Assembly (NCBI RefSeq): GCF_038396755.1
Contig: NZ_CP149822.1
Location: forward strand, 2,542,001 to 2,606,000
Source of the DNA: Chitinophaga pollutisoli
Lineage (GTDB): Bacteria > Bacteroidota > Bacteroidia > Chitinophagales > Chitinophagaceae
Length of the DNA: 64,000 bases
Direction of reading: 5' to 3'
How positions within the stretch are numbered: position 1 is the first letter of the stretch; each line of letters begins with the position of its first letter. Below the pieces are notes generated by a model. It worked only from the letters and a program-made list of their open reading frames with translations. It was not told the origin of the DNA and ran no database searches. Shown here one piece after another: positions 1 to 7,436 of this stretch. The position numbers and the translations under genes are program-made.

Positions 1-181
1 CTACACCGCGCAGGGTGATTTTTTTCACTTCGTACAATTTCCGGCCCGGCACATACAATGCCGCATGGCCTCCTTTTGTCAATTTTACGGTACAAGGTGA
101 CACGCCTGGCTGAGGCTGACTCACCCCGAAGAACCGGCCCGGGCCCTCTTCCTGAAAACTGGTAATGCATTTATAAATCAC
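1..181 (-). CDS. Possible partial ORF at left edge, unknown function
   Basis: An open frame on the minus strand runs from just below a TAA stop at 197-199 to the window edge without a stop. There is no ATG; GTG at 179-181 is the only conventional start noticed. The 60 visible codons include the segment GGHAALYVPGRKLYEVKKI, which looks protein-like, but I recognise no family. If real, the C-terminal part lies outside the window. It could equally be non-coding DNA. Confidence 0.2.
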   Translation of the reverse strand, partial: MIYKCITSFQEEGPGRFFGVSQPQPGVSPCTVKLTKGGHAALYVPGRKLYEVKKITLRGV

Positions 182-285
182 TGTGAGACAATACCCTTAG
201 TGTTTTTCTCCAGTTTAGCGTAAGACAAAGAAATCAGACAAGAATCCCCGTTCCCCAAATTTAGACTTGAGACACCTGGAATAAA

Positions 286-316
286 AAAGCCGGCGCTCAG
301 CACCGGCTTTTTGTAT
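286..316 (-). terminator. Intrinsic terminator (bidirectional) after the alpha/beta hydrolase gene
   Basis: GCCGG and CCGGC arms around a short loop are flanked by an A-run on one side and a T-run on the other. It can therefore work in both directions. It lies about 40 bases past the stop of the minus-strand hydrolase gene. Confidence 0.7.
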
Positions 317-355
317 AATGGGATTGTATGATTCATACAACCGGATTGTACGAAC

Positions 356-1297
356 TTATTCTGTCCTTATAAATTCCCTTAGCGCAGCCGTCCATTCCGG
401 GCGGTGGCGCGACAGGAAATTAACGTGCCCCGCGCCGGGGAACGTCACCAGCTCCTTCCGCCCTCCCAGGTTTTCGAACACTGCGTCGATTTCCCATCTT
501 TCCACCCTTTCATCCTTTTCCCCGTACAATACCAACGCCGGCATTTTGGCCGCGCGGGCGTCTTCCATCGGTTGATGCCCGAACCCCCAGAAACCGTGGA
601 TCGCTCCGCCCCAGAACACCACCATGCCCGCAAAGGGGAATTCCGGCGCGTTGACGGCCCTGAAACGGGCGCAGGTAGCCTCATACAATGTGGCAAAGGG
701 CGCTTCGAGGATGACGCCTTTCGGTTCCACCCCACCATCTTTCACCGCCTTCAGCACCGCCGCCGCCCCGAGGCTCGTGCCCAGCAGCCAGATATTAGGT
801 TCTCCCGATTTTCGGAGGTAATCGTACGCCGCCTTCACGTCGCGCGCTTCCTGGAAACCCACGGTGGTGTAATTGCCGCCGGAGCCGCCGCTGCCCCGGA
901 AATCCACCAGCAGGGTATTTACACCCAACCCCCGGAGGATCATGGCCCGGTCGATCATACTGGATTTTTTGCCGCTATAACCATGGAAAAGCACCACTGT
1001 ACCCTTTGCATGCGGCGTGCGGACAAGCCACGCTTCCAGCGGGAAGTCGCTTTGCAGCGTAATCGTTTCGTAAGGAACGGGCGGTACTCCTTTGTTCACC
1101 GGCCGGGGATTATCCACCCCGAGCACCACGGTCTTCAGCTTCCCGAAAGCGGAGAGGCGGTTGGGATTTGTACGCGGCGCGGCGGTATCGGTAAAATGCG
1201 TGAATTTCCAGGCGTGCCAGGCGCAGAACAGGTTGAGCAGCAGGAAGAAGACGCCCGCGAACCAGGCCAGTCTTTTCCAGAATCGGTTACGCGTCAT
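356..1297 (-). CDS. Alpha/beta hydrolase with N-terminal membrane anchor
   Basis: The 313-residue protein has a hydrophobic N-terminal segment (about residues 10-28) and then an alpha/beta hydrolase fold. The oxyanion strand carries HGYSG (from His105). The nucleophile elbow GTSLG places the catalytic Ser at about 175, YGEKDE gives Asp262, and GAGH gives His291, so the triad looks complete. The family includes esterases and lipases acting in the envelope; the substrate cannot be inferred. The start lies only 5 bases from the stop of the upstream lipoprotein gene (1303-1908), so the two are probably cotranscribed. An intrinsic terminator follows at about 286-316. Confidence 0.88.
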   Translation of the reverse strand: MTRNRFWKRLAWFAGVFFLLLNLFCAWHAWKFTHFTDTAAPRTNPNRLSAFGKLKTVVLGVDNPRPVNKGVPPVPYETITLQSDFPLEAWLVRTPHAKGTVVLFHGYSGKKSSMIDRAMILRGLGVNTLLVDFRGSGGSGGNYTTVGFQEARDVKAAYDYLRKSGEPNIWLLGTSLGAAAVLKAVKDGGVEPKGVILEAPFATLYEATCARFRAVNAPEFPFAGMVVFWGGAIHGFWGFGHQPMEDARAAKMPALVLYGEKDERVERWEIDAVFENLGGRKELVTFPGAGHVNFLSRHRPEWTAALREFIRTE

Positions 1298-1302
1298 GCG
1301 GT

Positions 1303-1908
1303 TTATTTTTCCAGTGGGAGCACATTTTTCTGCAAGGTGAAATGATCATCGTTCACGTCTTCCTGCCAGAAATATACGGTATCATTTTCAAGTACGATGC
1401 GGTTTTGAAGGGATGCATCCGACTGGTATTCCCCGGCGGCAGGGATTAACCAGGGGCCAGCGATGCTTTTCCAACCTGCGGGCGTGAGCGTCCAGGTTGT
1501 CATGTAATGAACAGTGCCATGGAGGGGGCTTTGGAAGAGTGATATCTCCGGAAGGCCGTCGCCGTTGAGATCGCCTTCATTGATTATACGGAAATGGCCG
1601 GCGATGCTGTCTATTCCCGGGATAGCGGTGGTATTGAATTTCAGGGCGAAGAAGTCGGGCTCGTCGGGGCCTGAGGAACGTTTCACCAATTCGCGCCAGG
1701 CGGAATCAATGACGCCGTCGCCGTTAAAATCACCGGAAATGCCAATGGCTTCTCCGGCGCTGGTCACGGGCAGAGGGGCCTGGTTAGCGGTATCCGCAGG
1801 GATTACCGGCAGGGAATCGGTTTGGGCCGGGGTATTCCGTTCCTTACTGGAAACGCCAGGCTGGCAGGCGTACAGGGAAACAAGACAAAAGAGATATATG
1901 TTTTTCAT
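1303..1908 (-). CDS. Uncharacterised lipoprotein with FNGDGxxD-type repeats
   Basis: The product has 201 residues. The N-terminus MKNIYLFCLVSLYAC is a lipoprotein signal with the modified Cys at about 15. Two Asp-rich stretches, DFNGDGVIDSAW (about 59-70) and DLNGDGLPEISLF, resemble the metal-binding loops of FG-GAP or EF-hand-like integrin repeats. Proteins of this kind sit on the periplasmic face of the outer or inner membrane. No enzyme signature was seen. It is 5 bases upstream of the hydrolase gene and probably heads a two-gene operon. The function is unknown, and the resemblance to calcium-binding loops is inferred from motif only. Confidence 0.75.
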   Translation of the reverse strand: MKNIYLFCLVSLYACQPGVSSKERNTPAQTDSLPVIPADTANQAPLPVTSAGEAIGISGDFNGDGVIDSAWRELVKRSSGPDEPDFFALKFNTTAIPGIDSIAGHFRIINEGDLNGDGLPEISLFQSPLHGTVHYMTTWTLTPAGWKSIAGPWLIPAAGEYQSDASLQNRIVLENDTVYFWQEDVNDDHFTLQKNVLPLEK

Positions 1909-1968
1909 GGTGATCCGGGCAGCGGGCGTGCCGTTGCCGGATGCAAATTAACCGATATGCGGGAAAGA

Positions 1969-2139
1969 TCAATCTTTCCGGCCACCGCGGGTAAAGAGGA
2001 AGATGATAAGGCCGAGGACGAGGGCAACGAGGATAAGCCCGGTCCAAACGCCGGCTTTAAATATGCCGCCTACGATTTCGCAGCTGGACAGGGAGATGGT
2101 GAGGAATGCGATAGCGGAAAGTGTGAGGTATCTGTTCAT
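1969..2139 (-). CDS. Small lipoprotein with one transmembrane helix
   Basis: This gene encodes 56 residues from the ATG at 2139; an in-frame ATG eight codons upstream would give 64. Residues 1-20 form a lipoprotein signal ending in SLSSC. A strongly hydrophobic helix follows (GVWTGLILVALVLGLIIFLF) and then a basic tail, RGGRKD. Short proteins of this layout are common in Bacteroidota and are sometimes labelled phosphatidate cytidylyltransferase, but nothing here could carry that activity. It lies between the hydrolase operon and the FecR gene. A likely role is as a small envelope protein; nothing more precise can be said. Confidence 0.6.
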   Translation of the reverse strand: MNRYLTLSAIAFLTISLSSCEIVGGIFKAGVWTGLILVALVLGLIIFLFTRGGRKD

Positions 2140-2286
2140 ATGTTTTTTTTTATTGCGGAACATAATCTATGCCGAATGAAAGAACATGCTACCTACGGGA
2201 AATGTTTGGGCAGGAAAGAATGGTTTGGGGGAAGAAATTCCACATAACTACCGGGTATTCAACAACTATGTACGTTTGGAGGCGGA

Positions 2287-3423
2287 TTACTTTACGTGGA
2301 GTTTATTGCCTTTCCAATAGAAGGTGACTTCGCCGGTGAGGTTGATGGCGTTTACGAAGTCCTGGATAGGCTTGTTCCGGTCGAGCCGGCCGACGAAGCG
2401 TTGGCTGCCTACGTCGGGGGAGTCGATCACCAGGTCTACGTTGAACCAGCGGTCGAGCATGACGGAAATTTCGTTGATGGCTACGTTATCGAAATAATGG
2501 ACGCCTTCGCGCCAGCTGAGGGTGCGGGCGGGATCGAAGTCTTCGACCGTGATGGTTTCTCCGGCATTGACGAGGGCCTGGTGGCCGGGGTGTAGCTCGA
2601 TGCGGTCGACGCCGTGGCGGATGGCGACTTTACCGCTGACGAGGGAGGCAACCATTCGTTTTTCGGAATACGTATTGACGTTGAATTCGGTACCGAGGAC
2701 GAGGACGTCCCCTTCGGGGGTGTGAACGGTGAAAGGATTTTTAGCGTCCCCTTGCACTTTAAAGAAGGCTTCGCCGGCTTCGAGGAATACTTCGCGCTGT
2801 TTGCCCTGTTCGAAGCGGAACCGGAGGCGGGAGCGGGAATTGAGCCAAACGGTGGAGCCGTCGGAGAGTTTCACCTGGTAGTCGAGGCGAGCGGGGACGA
2901 CGAGGGTGGTCCATCCTTCGGAGGGGGACTGGTCGCCGCCGAGTTCGAGCACGCGGTTATTATTGGTAAAGCTGGCGGCTGTTCCGTTGTGTTTCTGGAG
3001 GCCGGTGTCTGCCAGGGAGATGGTGGTACCGTCTTCCAGGACGAGGGAGGCGGATCCGTCGGGGTTGCCGGTGGCGAGCGGGGCTTGTTCGATTTGGGTG
3101 CCGGGCGAGAGCCAGGTGAACCAGACTGCGCCTGCGACGAGGGCGGCGGCGGCGGTGCCGAGGATGGAGCGGACGATGGTATTGCGGCGGCGGCGGCGCA
3201 TATCTTGTTCGCGGTCGTATACATCGAGCAGGCCGGTGTGCACGTCGAACGACGAGAAGGCTTCCTGCAGTTCTTCCGGGGGGATGGATTGCAGTTCGTC
3301 GCGAAGTGCGCGGGCATCGGGGTCTGACTCAAGGATGGCGTCCAATTCCAGCGATTCCCCGGGCGTAATCTGCCCGAGTATCCTGCGAACCAGGAGCCAT
3401 CGTGTATACATGTTATCTTCCAT
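2287..3423 (-). CDS. FecR-family anti-sigma factor (divergent from an ECF sigma gene)
   Basis: At 378 residues this has normal length for the family. The cytoplasmic N-terminal part (1-85) would bind the sigma factor. A transmembrane helix follows the Arg-rich stretch RRRRRN (about 76-105). The periplasmic FecR domain (about 150-260) contains VWLNSRSRLRF and the GTEFNV motif, and a C-terminal DUF4974-like domain ends the protein (about 305-375). FecR proteins pass a signal from an STN-bearing TonB receptor to an ECF sigma factor. No SusC gene is adjacent; the sigma gene at 3787 points the other way, so the pair resembles a split regulatory module. A second in-frame ATG lies four codons downstream of the chosen start. 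Confidence 0.88.
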   Translation of the reverse strand: MEDNMYTRWLLVRRILGQITPGESLELDAILESDPDARALRDELQSIPPEELQEAFSSFDVHTGLLDVYDREQDMRRRRRNTIVRSILGTAAAALVAGAVWFTWLSPGTQIEQAPLATGNPDGSASLVLEDGTTISLADTGLQKHNGTAASFTNNNRVLELGGDQSPSEGWTTLVVPARLDYQVKLSDGSTVWLNSRSRLRFRFEQGKQREVFLEAGEAFFKVQGDAKNPFTVHTPEGDVLVLGTEFNVNTYSEKRMVASLVSGKVAIRHGVDRIELHPGHQALVNAGETITVEDFDPARTLSWREGVHYFDNVAINEISVMLDRWFNVDLVIDSPDVGSQRFVGRLDRNKPIQDFVNAINLTGEVTFYWKGNKLHVK

Positions 3424-3786
3424 GCAAGATTTAGTCTATGTTAATAGATGCAGGTGGGTGGATGAAGGGTGAAATGGCGTGAAAATAAATCCATCCGGCC
3501 AACGAAGCCGTAAATATAGCGAGAGTATCGGTAATCGGGTGCATAACGGCTACGACTGTTGGGCTTTTACCCAAATCGTTAACAATTACATAACGACTTC
3601 TAGTGCCCTTTTTACCGAATTTTAAGCAGAGCAGAGACCATGTCCACCTTACAACTGCGTTGGAATACATTTTTTGAACTGCGCTTTTTTTCTCTATATC
3701 CATGCTTAAGACAGTATCGCAGCGCCGCAATGGCGAGACAGGGGTTAAACAATTTCTGATACTGTTACTTTAAAAAATCTGCAACC
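3424..3786. other. Divergent intergenic region between fecR-like and sigma genes
   Basis: These 363 bases hold no convincing gene. A small inverted repeat, TTGGG and CCCAA, lies at about 3559-3574. No clean TAnnTTTG promoter was found for either gene. The length suggests room for divergent promoters and regulatory sites. Confidence 0.5.
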
Positions 3787-4368
3787 GTGGAGGACCAAGA
3801 ACTTATTCAGCAACTGCAGCAGGGAAATGCGGAAGCCTTTGACCAGGCTTATAAGAAGTATGCTCCCTCGATGCTCACTATCGCATACACTTTCATGCGC
3901 GACAGGGACGATGCAGCCGATGTAGTGCAGGATTGTTTCGCCACCCTGCTGAACAAACCGCAGCTTTGGAAGTCTATCCGCGATATCCGATGGTACCTCA
4001 TGCGCATGGTTCAAAACCAATGCCTTGGCGTGATCCGCAAAAGAGATATGCAACAGCAAAAAGACGAAGTCTTTCAATACTACAATAAATCCGCCGCAGA
4101 AGACGTCTCCCTCCCGGAGTCCTACAACAACAACGCCACCCCCCAGGAAAAAGAAAACAAAGTAGTCTCCTGGCTCAGCGCCCTCAGCCCGCAACGCAAA
4201 CGCGCCATGGAGCTCGTTTACCAGCAGGAGCTCTCCTACCAGGAAGCCGCTCTCAAAATGGGTATCAGCAAACAAAGCATCAAAACCCACCTCCGCTACG
4301 CCAAACAAATCCTTAAATCCAAATTGACCAGCATCCTCATCGCCGCCGTTTTCGTTACCATGTGGTAA
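3787..4368 (+). CDS. ECF-type RNA polymerase sigma factor
   Basis: This is a 193-residue sigma-70 family protein. The region 2 signature is FMRDRDDAADVVQDCFATLL (about 37-56). Region 4 contains the helix-turn-helix ELSYQEAALKMGISKQSIKTH (about 150-170). The start is GTG at 3787, because a TGA lies 30 bases upstream in frame and no ATG lies between. The last 15 residues are hydrophobic (LTSILIAAVFVTMW), which is typical of sigma factors paired with FecR in this phylum. It is transcribed away from the FecR gene at 2287-3423, its likely partner. The regulon is unknown. Confidence 0.9.
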   Translation: MEDQELIQQLQQGNAEAFDQAYKKYAPSMLTIAYTFMRDRDDAADVVQDCFATLLNKPQLWKSIRDIRWYLMRMVQNQCLGVIRKRDMQQQKDEVFQYYNKSAAEDVSLPESYNNNATPQEKENKVVSWLSALSPQRKRAMELVYQQELSYQEAALKMGISKQSIKTHLRYAKQILKSKLTSILIAAVFVTMW

Positions 4369-4409
4369 CGCATCGCCGCGGTACTTCTTCCTCCCAGGGA
4401 ACTTCCTCC

Positions 4410-4458
4410 AATAAAAATTGGGGCAATGCCGGAATTGATTCCTTCATTACCCCAAAAA
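4410..4458 (-). terminator. Intrinsic terminator of the secreted esterase gene
   Basis: A long near-perfect hairpin pairs TTGGGG, TAATG and GGAAT arms around a two-base loop. Read on the minus strand it is followed by TTTTTATT. It lies about 20 bases past the esterase stop codon. Confidence 0.75.
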
Positions 4459-4473
4459 ACTATCCGTAAAAAA

Positions 4474-5286
4474 TTATTTCGTAAAATAACGGTGCATGAA
4501 CAACAGCTGGTACTCAATCGCATTCGCCCAATACGCCCAGTTGTGCGCCCCCGGCCGCACCAGGTAATCATGCGGAATATTCCGGTACGCCAGCGCTTCG
4601 TGCAGCCGCTCATTCACACCGAAAAAGAAGTCCTCCGTCCCGCAGTCTATCATCAACGCCAATGCACCCGCGGTCAGCAGGTGCAACTGGTTGATCACCG
4701 TATGCTCTTCCCAACGCTTCGGCTGCTCCGCATATGCGCCCAGCCGCTTCGCCATGTCCCAGTTCTTCGGGAAAGGCCTGATATCTACCCCGCCGCTCAT
4801 GCTCCCCGCAGCGCCAAACACATCCTGGTGCCGCATCGCCAGGTACAAAGCGCCATGGCCCCCCATGCTCAACCCCGTGATCGCCCGGCCTTTCGCGGTG
4901 GCAATTGTCTTATATTTCCCATCCACCCACTTCACCAACTCCTCCGCAACATACGTTTCGTACTGAAATCCCTTATCCACCGGACTGTTCCAATACCAGC
5001 TGCCAAATCCGCCGTCGGGGCATACGATGATCATCCGGAAACGGTCGGCCAACTCCTGCACTGCCGGCGCCTTCTTCACCCAATCCGCATAGTTGCCGCT
5101 GTAGCCGTGCAACAGGTATACCACCGGCAAAGCCGCGTCTCCGGCAGCTTCCGGCGTTATCACCACCGTCGGGATGTTCTTCTTCATTGCGGCGCTCCAG
5201 ACTTGTACGGTATCCACCTTCGCCGCGAAAGCGGGACTAACGGCCAGCAGCAATACTGCCGTCAGGGACAAAAACATTGACTTCAT
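4474..5286 (-). CDS. Secreted esterase, alpha/beta hydrolase of the EstA/antigen 85-like family
   Basis: The protein has 270 residues with a clear signal peptide cleaved near AFA-AK (about 21). Motifs are LLHGYSG (oxyanion region, about 58), GLSMGG with the nucleophile Ser140, and a Ser/Asp/His triad completed by an Asp in IDCGTED (about 214-219) and His248 in RPGAHNW. The fold is that of the putative esterase family, which includes S-formylglutathione hydrolase, feruloyl esterases and mycolyltransferases. It probably cleaves ester side groups in the periplasm or outside the cell. It lies 53 bases downstream of a sigma factor gene and may be read with it. Confidence 0.85.
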   Translation of the reverse strand: MKSMFLSLTAVLLLAVSPAFAAKVDTVQVWSAAMKKNIPTVVITPEAAGDAALPVVYLLHGYSGNYADWVKKAPAVQELADRFRMIIVCPDGGFGSWYWNSPVDKGFQYETYVAEELVKWVDGKYKTIATAKGRAITGLSMGGHGALYLAMRHQDVFGAAGSMSGGVDIRPFPKNWDMAKRLGAYAEQPKRWEEHTVINQLHLLTAGALALMIDCGTEDFFFGVNERLHEALAYRNIPHDYLVRPGAHNWAYWANAIEYQLLFMHRYFTK

Positions 5287-5339
5287 AAAAGGTATTTGCG
5301 GCCATCAAGATACACAGCAAACCGGTTTTTTCAAACCCG

Positions 5340-5927
5340 TTACAAATGTGCCGCACCGGCGGCCGCCATAGTGAGCAAAACGGGGAAGGAGCCGTCCATC
5401 CCTTTGCGGATGGCACGGAGCGAAAGGGATATTTTCTTTTCCACGGTTTTGATGGAGATACCCAGTTTTTCAGCGATCTGGCGATAGGTAAGCCCTTCTT
5501 CCCGGCTCATGTGCAGGATCCGGCGCTGGTCTTCGGGCAGGCGGTCGAGCACGTTGCGGATGATCCGCTCCATTTCGTTATAAAGCAGCGGTTCGTGATC
5601 GATCATGTCCTGGGTGATGGAGGCGAGCCGGTCGTAGAATGCGGCGTCGGACTGCAGCCGGTGCAAAGCTTTCAGTTCCTGGAATCGGACGGCCTGGTAA
5701 AGGTAGGCCTGAAGTTTTTCAATACGGGCGTCGGCACGACGGTTCCAAAGGGAGATGAAAACTTCCTGCACTACGTCCTGTGCCAGCTGGCCGTCGCTCA
5801 GCATGGCGCTTGCCCGCTGGTAGAGCCCCTTCCAGTAGCGTTGGTAGATTACGGTAAATGCATCCTGATCGTCCCCCTGCAGCAATTCATATAACTGCTC
5901 ATCCGTATATGTCGAATATGCCGGCAT
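5340..5927 (-). CDS. ECF-type RNA polymerase sigma factor
   Basis: From the ATG at 5927 the product is 195 residues; the open frame extends 37 codons further upstream, but sigma homology begins at YSTYTDEQLYELLQGDDQDAF. Region 2 contains AQDVVQEVFISLWNRR. Region 4 contains the helix-turn-helix GLTYRQIAEKLGISIKTVEKKI. The family is the FecI-like ECF group used with FecR and SusC. No fecR is adjacent. The closest fecR that lacks its own neighbouring sigma gene is 12609-13736, at the other end of the same minus-strand cluster. A strong hairpin at 6107-6132 separates it from the thioredoxin gene, so it probably has its own promoter. Confidence 0.9.
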   Translation of the reverse strand: MPAYSTYTDEQLYELLQGDDQDAFTVIYQRYWKGLYQRASAMLSDGQLAQDVVQEVFISLWNRRADARIEKLQAYLYQAVRFQELKALHRLQSDAAFYDRLASITQDMIDHEPLLYNEMERIIRNVLDRLPEDQRRILHMSREEGLTYRQIAEKLGISIKTVEKKISLSLRAIRKGMDGSFPVLLTMAAAGAAHL

Positions 5928-6106
5928 TAAACTATAAAAGTACGGGTTTTTCGGCCAAATAAGTAACCCGGATACACAACCGTATGGCTCCCGGACTGCA
6001 TTCCCGGCGCTTTTCGGGGATAAGCGGCCCGGGCACAATGACTAACAGATTGTCCGAAATCCAACTATTTTCAGCGACTGGAATTCGTAGACGGGCGCGA
6101 ACGGGA

Positions 6107-6132
6107 AGGGCCCCGGAGAAGTCCGGGGCCCT
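6107..6132 (-). terminator. Strong hairpin, probable terminator after the thioredoxin gene
   Basis: Eleven-base arms, AGGGCCCCGGA and TCCGGGGCCCT, surround a four-base loop. On the minus strand it lies just past the thioredoxin stop but is followed only by a weak pyrimidine run (TCCCGTTC). Termination is therefore likely but not certain. Confidence 0.55.
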
Positions 6133-6162
6133 GTAATCGCATATAATTATCAACCGTTATGT

Positions 6163-7353
6163 TTATATTTTATTGAATTCATCCACCAGTTCCTGTGCAA
6201 GTTTTTGGATTTTGGATGTTTCAGCGTCGGCCAGTAAACGCGCTTTCTGCGCGGCTTTCAGGCCTTCTTCCTTATTCTTCAGAGAGAGGCAGATCCAGCC
6301 GAAGGTGCTTTGCACGCTGTACTCTTCCGGAGCGATTTCCACGGCTTTCTTCGCCAGTTTGTATGCCTGCGGCAGGAAGGGTTTCATTTTCTCGTCGATT
6401 TCCTTCTTTCCGCTGATGCGCCGGGCCAGAAAGCTCAGTTTTTCCGCGTCGTTCTTAAATACCCCTTTCATCGCCTTATCGGTGAGCGCGACATATTGCT
6501 TTGCGCGGCCCTCCCGGAGCAGGAACTCTGCTTCCAGCATCACGGCCTGCTGTTGGTGGTCTTTGGATGACGATTTCGAGAAATGTTTCAGTCCTTCGTA
6601 AAACTCGGCTTCGCGGCCCGCGTAGATATGTTGGTACAAGGTGCTGGATAGCAGGCGATCGGTCAGCGCGCTTTGTTCTTCCGCTGGTGCGAAGTGTTTG
6701 AAGTCGTTTTGATGCGCCAGGTAAAATTTCCCCAGCTTATCGTTACTGCTGCGCGCCAGGTTTTTAATCACCTTCCAGCCCAGGGGCGTGCCCAGAGTGC
6801 TGTCGGTCATTTTGCTTGTAATCTCTCCCGCTACTTTCTCGGCGGTTTGCCGGTCGGAGCGGTTGAGGGCGAGGTAGTAATTCAGGAGGAAAGGGACGTC
6901 GCGCTGACCGTCTGCATACCGTTTAGCGAGGGCGGCGGTATTGCGTTGGGGATCGGCGGCCATGCGCCCTTCTTCCAGGAACTCTTCGGCCGACATGCGG
7001 GAGCCGCTGCGGTGGATCACTTCTCCTTTACCGTTAATGAACAGGTATGTAGGGTAAGATTGCACATTGTACTTTTTACGCAGTTCAGGTCCTTCGCCTT
7101 TTTCCATATCGATTTTCGTGTTCACGAACTGGCCGTTGTAGAAGTCCGCCACATCTTTCAGCACAAACACGTTTTTGTCCATCCATTTGCAAGGTGCGCA
7201 CCAGGAGGTGTAGCAATCGAGGAACACGAGTTTATTTTCTTTTGCGGCCTGCGCGAGCGTTTCGTTCCAGGAGGCGGTGCCGAACTGGATGCCGTCCTGG
7301 GATTTGGCGGTGAAAGCAGCGAAGAGGGCGCAAATCAGTAAGAATGGTTTCAT
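6163..7353 (-). CDS. Secreted thioredoxin-family protein with long helical C-terminus
   Basis: The 396-residue protein starts with a signal peptide (MKPFLLICALFAAFTAKS). Residues 25-125 form a thioredoxin fold with redox motif WCAPC (Cys52, Cys55) and the cis-proline of SYPTYLF at about 101. The remaining 270 residues are helix-rich and resemble TPR-like repeats near the end (about 325-390). Thioredoxins of this type act in the periplasm as thiol-disulfide reductases. It is the distal gene of the fecR-susC-susD cluster, 83 bases after susD, with a terminator-like hairpin in the gap. A role in handling the imported substrate or maintaining the transporter is inferred from context only. Confidence 0.85.
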   Translation of the reverse strand: MKPFLLICALFAAFTAKSQDGIQFGTASWNETLAQAAKENKLVFLDCYTSWCAPCKWMDKNVFVLKDVADFYNGQFVNTKIDMEKGEGPELRKKYNVQSYPTYLFINGKGEVIHRSGSRMSAEEFLEEGRMAADPQRNTAALAKRYADGQRDVPFLLNYYLALNRSDRQTAEKVAGEITSKMTDSTLGTPLGWKVIKNLARSSNDKLGKFYLAHQNDFKHFAPAEEQSALTDRLLSSTLYQHIYAGREAEFYEGLKHFSKSSSKDHQQQAVMLEAEFLLREGRAKQYVALTDKAMKGVFKNDAEKLSFLARRISGKKEIDEKMKPFLPQAYKLAKKAVEIAPEEYSVQSTFGWICLSLKNKEEGLKAAQKARLLADAETSKIQKLAQELVDEFNKI

Positions 7354-7366
7354 GATGATGTTTTAA

Positions 7367-7394
7367 AAAGGGCGCCGGCCTTACCGGCGCCACT
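7367..7394 (-). terminator. Terminator or attenuator between susD and thioredoxin gene
   Basis: Eight-base arms GGCGCCGG and CCGGCGCC surround a five-base loop. On the minus strand they are followed by CTTTTTAAAA. Its place inside a same-strand cluster suggests partial termination that lowers expression of the distal thioredoxin gene. Confidence 0.65.
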
Positions 7395-7436
7395 GGGTTG
7401 TATGGGTTTGTCATTCGTGGTAAAGAATGGCTGGCT

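Larger units (their letters stand above)
1..355. other. Left-edge region with no certain gene
   Basis: Apart from the doubtful minus-strand frame at 1-181 and the terminator at 288-313, nothing recognisable was seen here. All three plus-strand frames close within the first 120 bases. Confidence 0.4.

Noticed and set aside
404..1345. Long plus-strand open frame opposite the alpha/beta hydrolase gene
   Set aside because: It is the antisense shadow of a well-supported hydrolase; its His/Pro/Arg-rich translation has no family features.
2269..2276. TACGTTTG on the plus strand as a promoter
   Set aside because: It fits the -7 box but faces into the 3' end of the minus-strand fecR gene, with no plus-strand gene to serve; likely a chance match.
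3431..3730. 99-codon minus-strand frame between fecR and the sigma gene
   Set aside because: No recognisable motif, unusual composition, and a position in the expected divergent promoter region.
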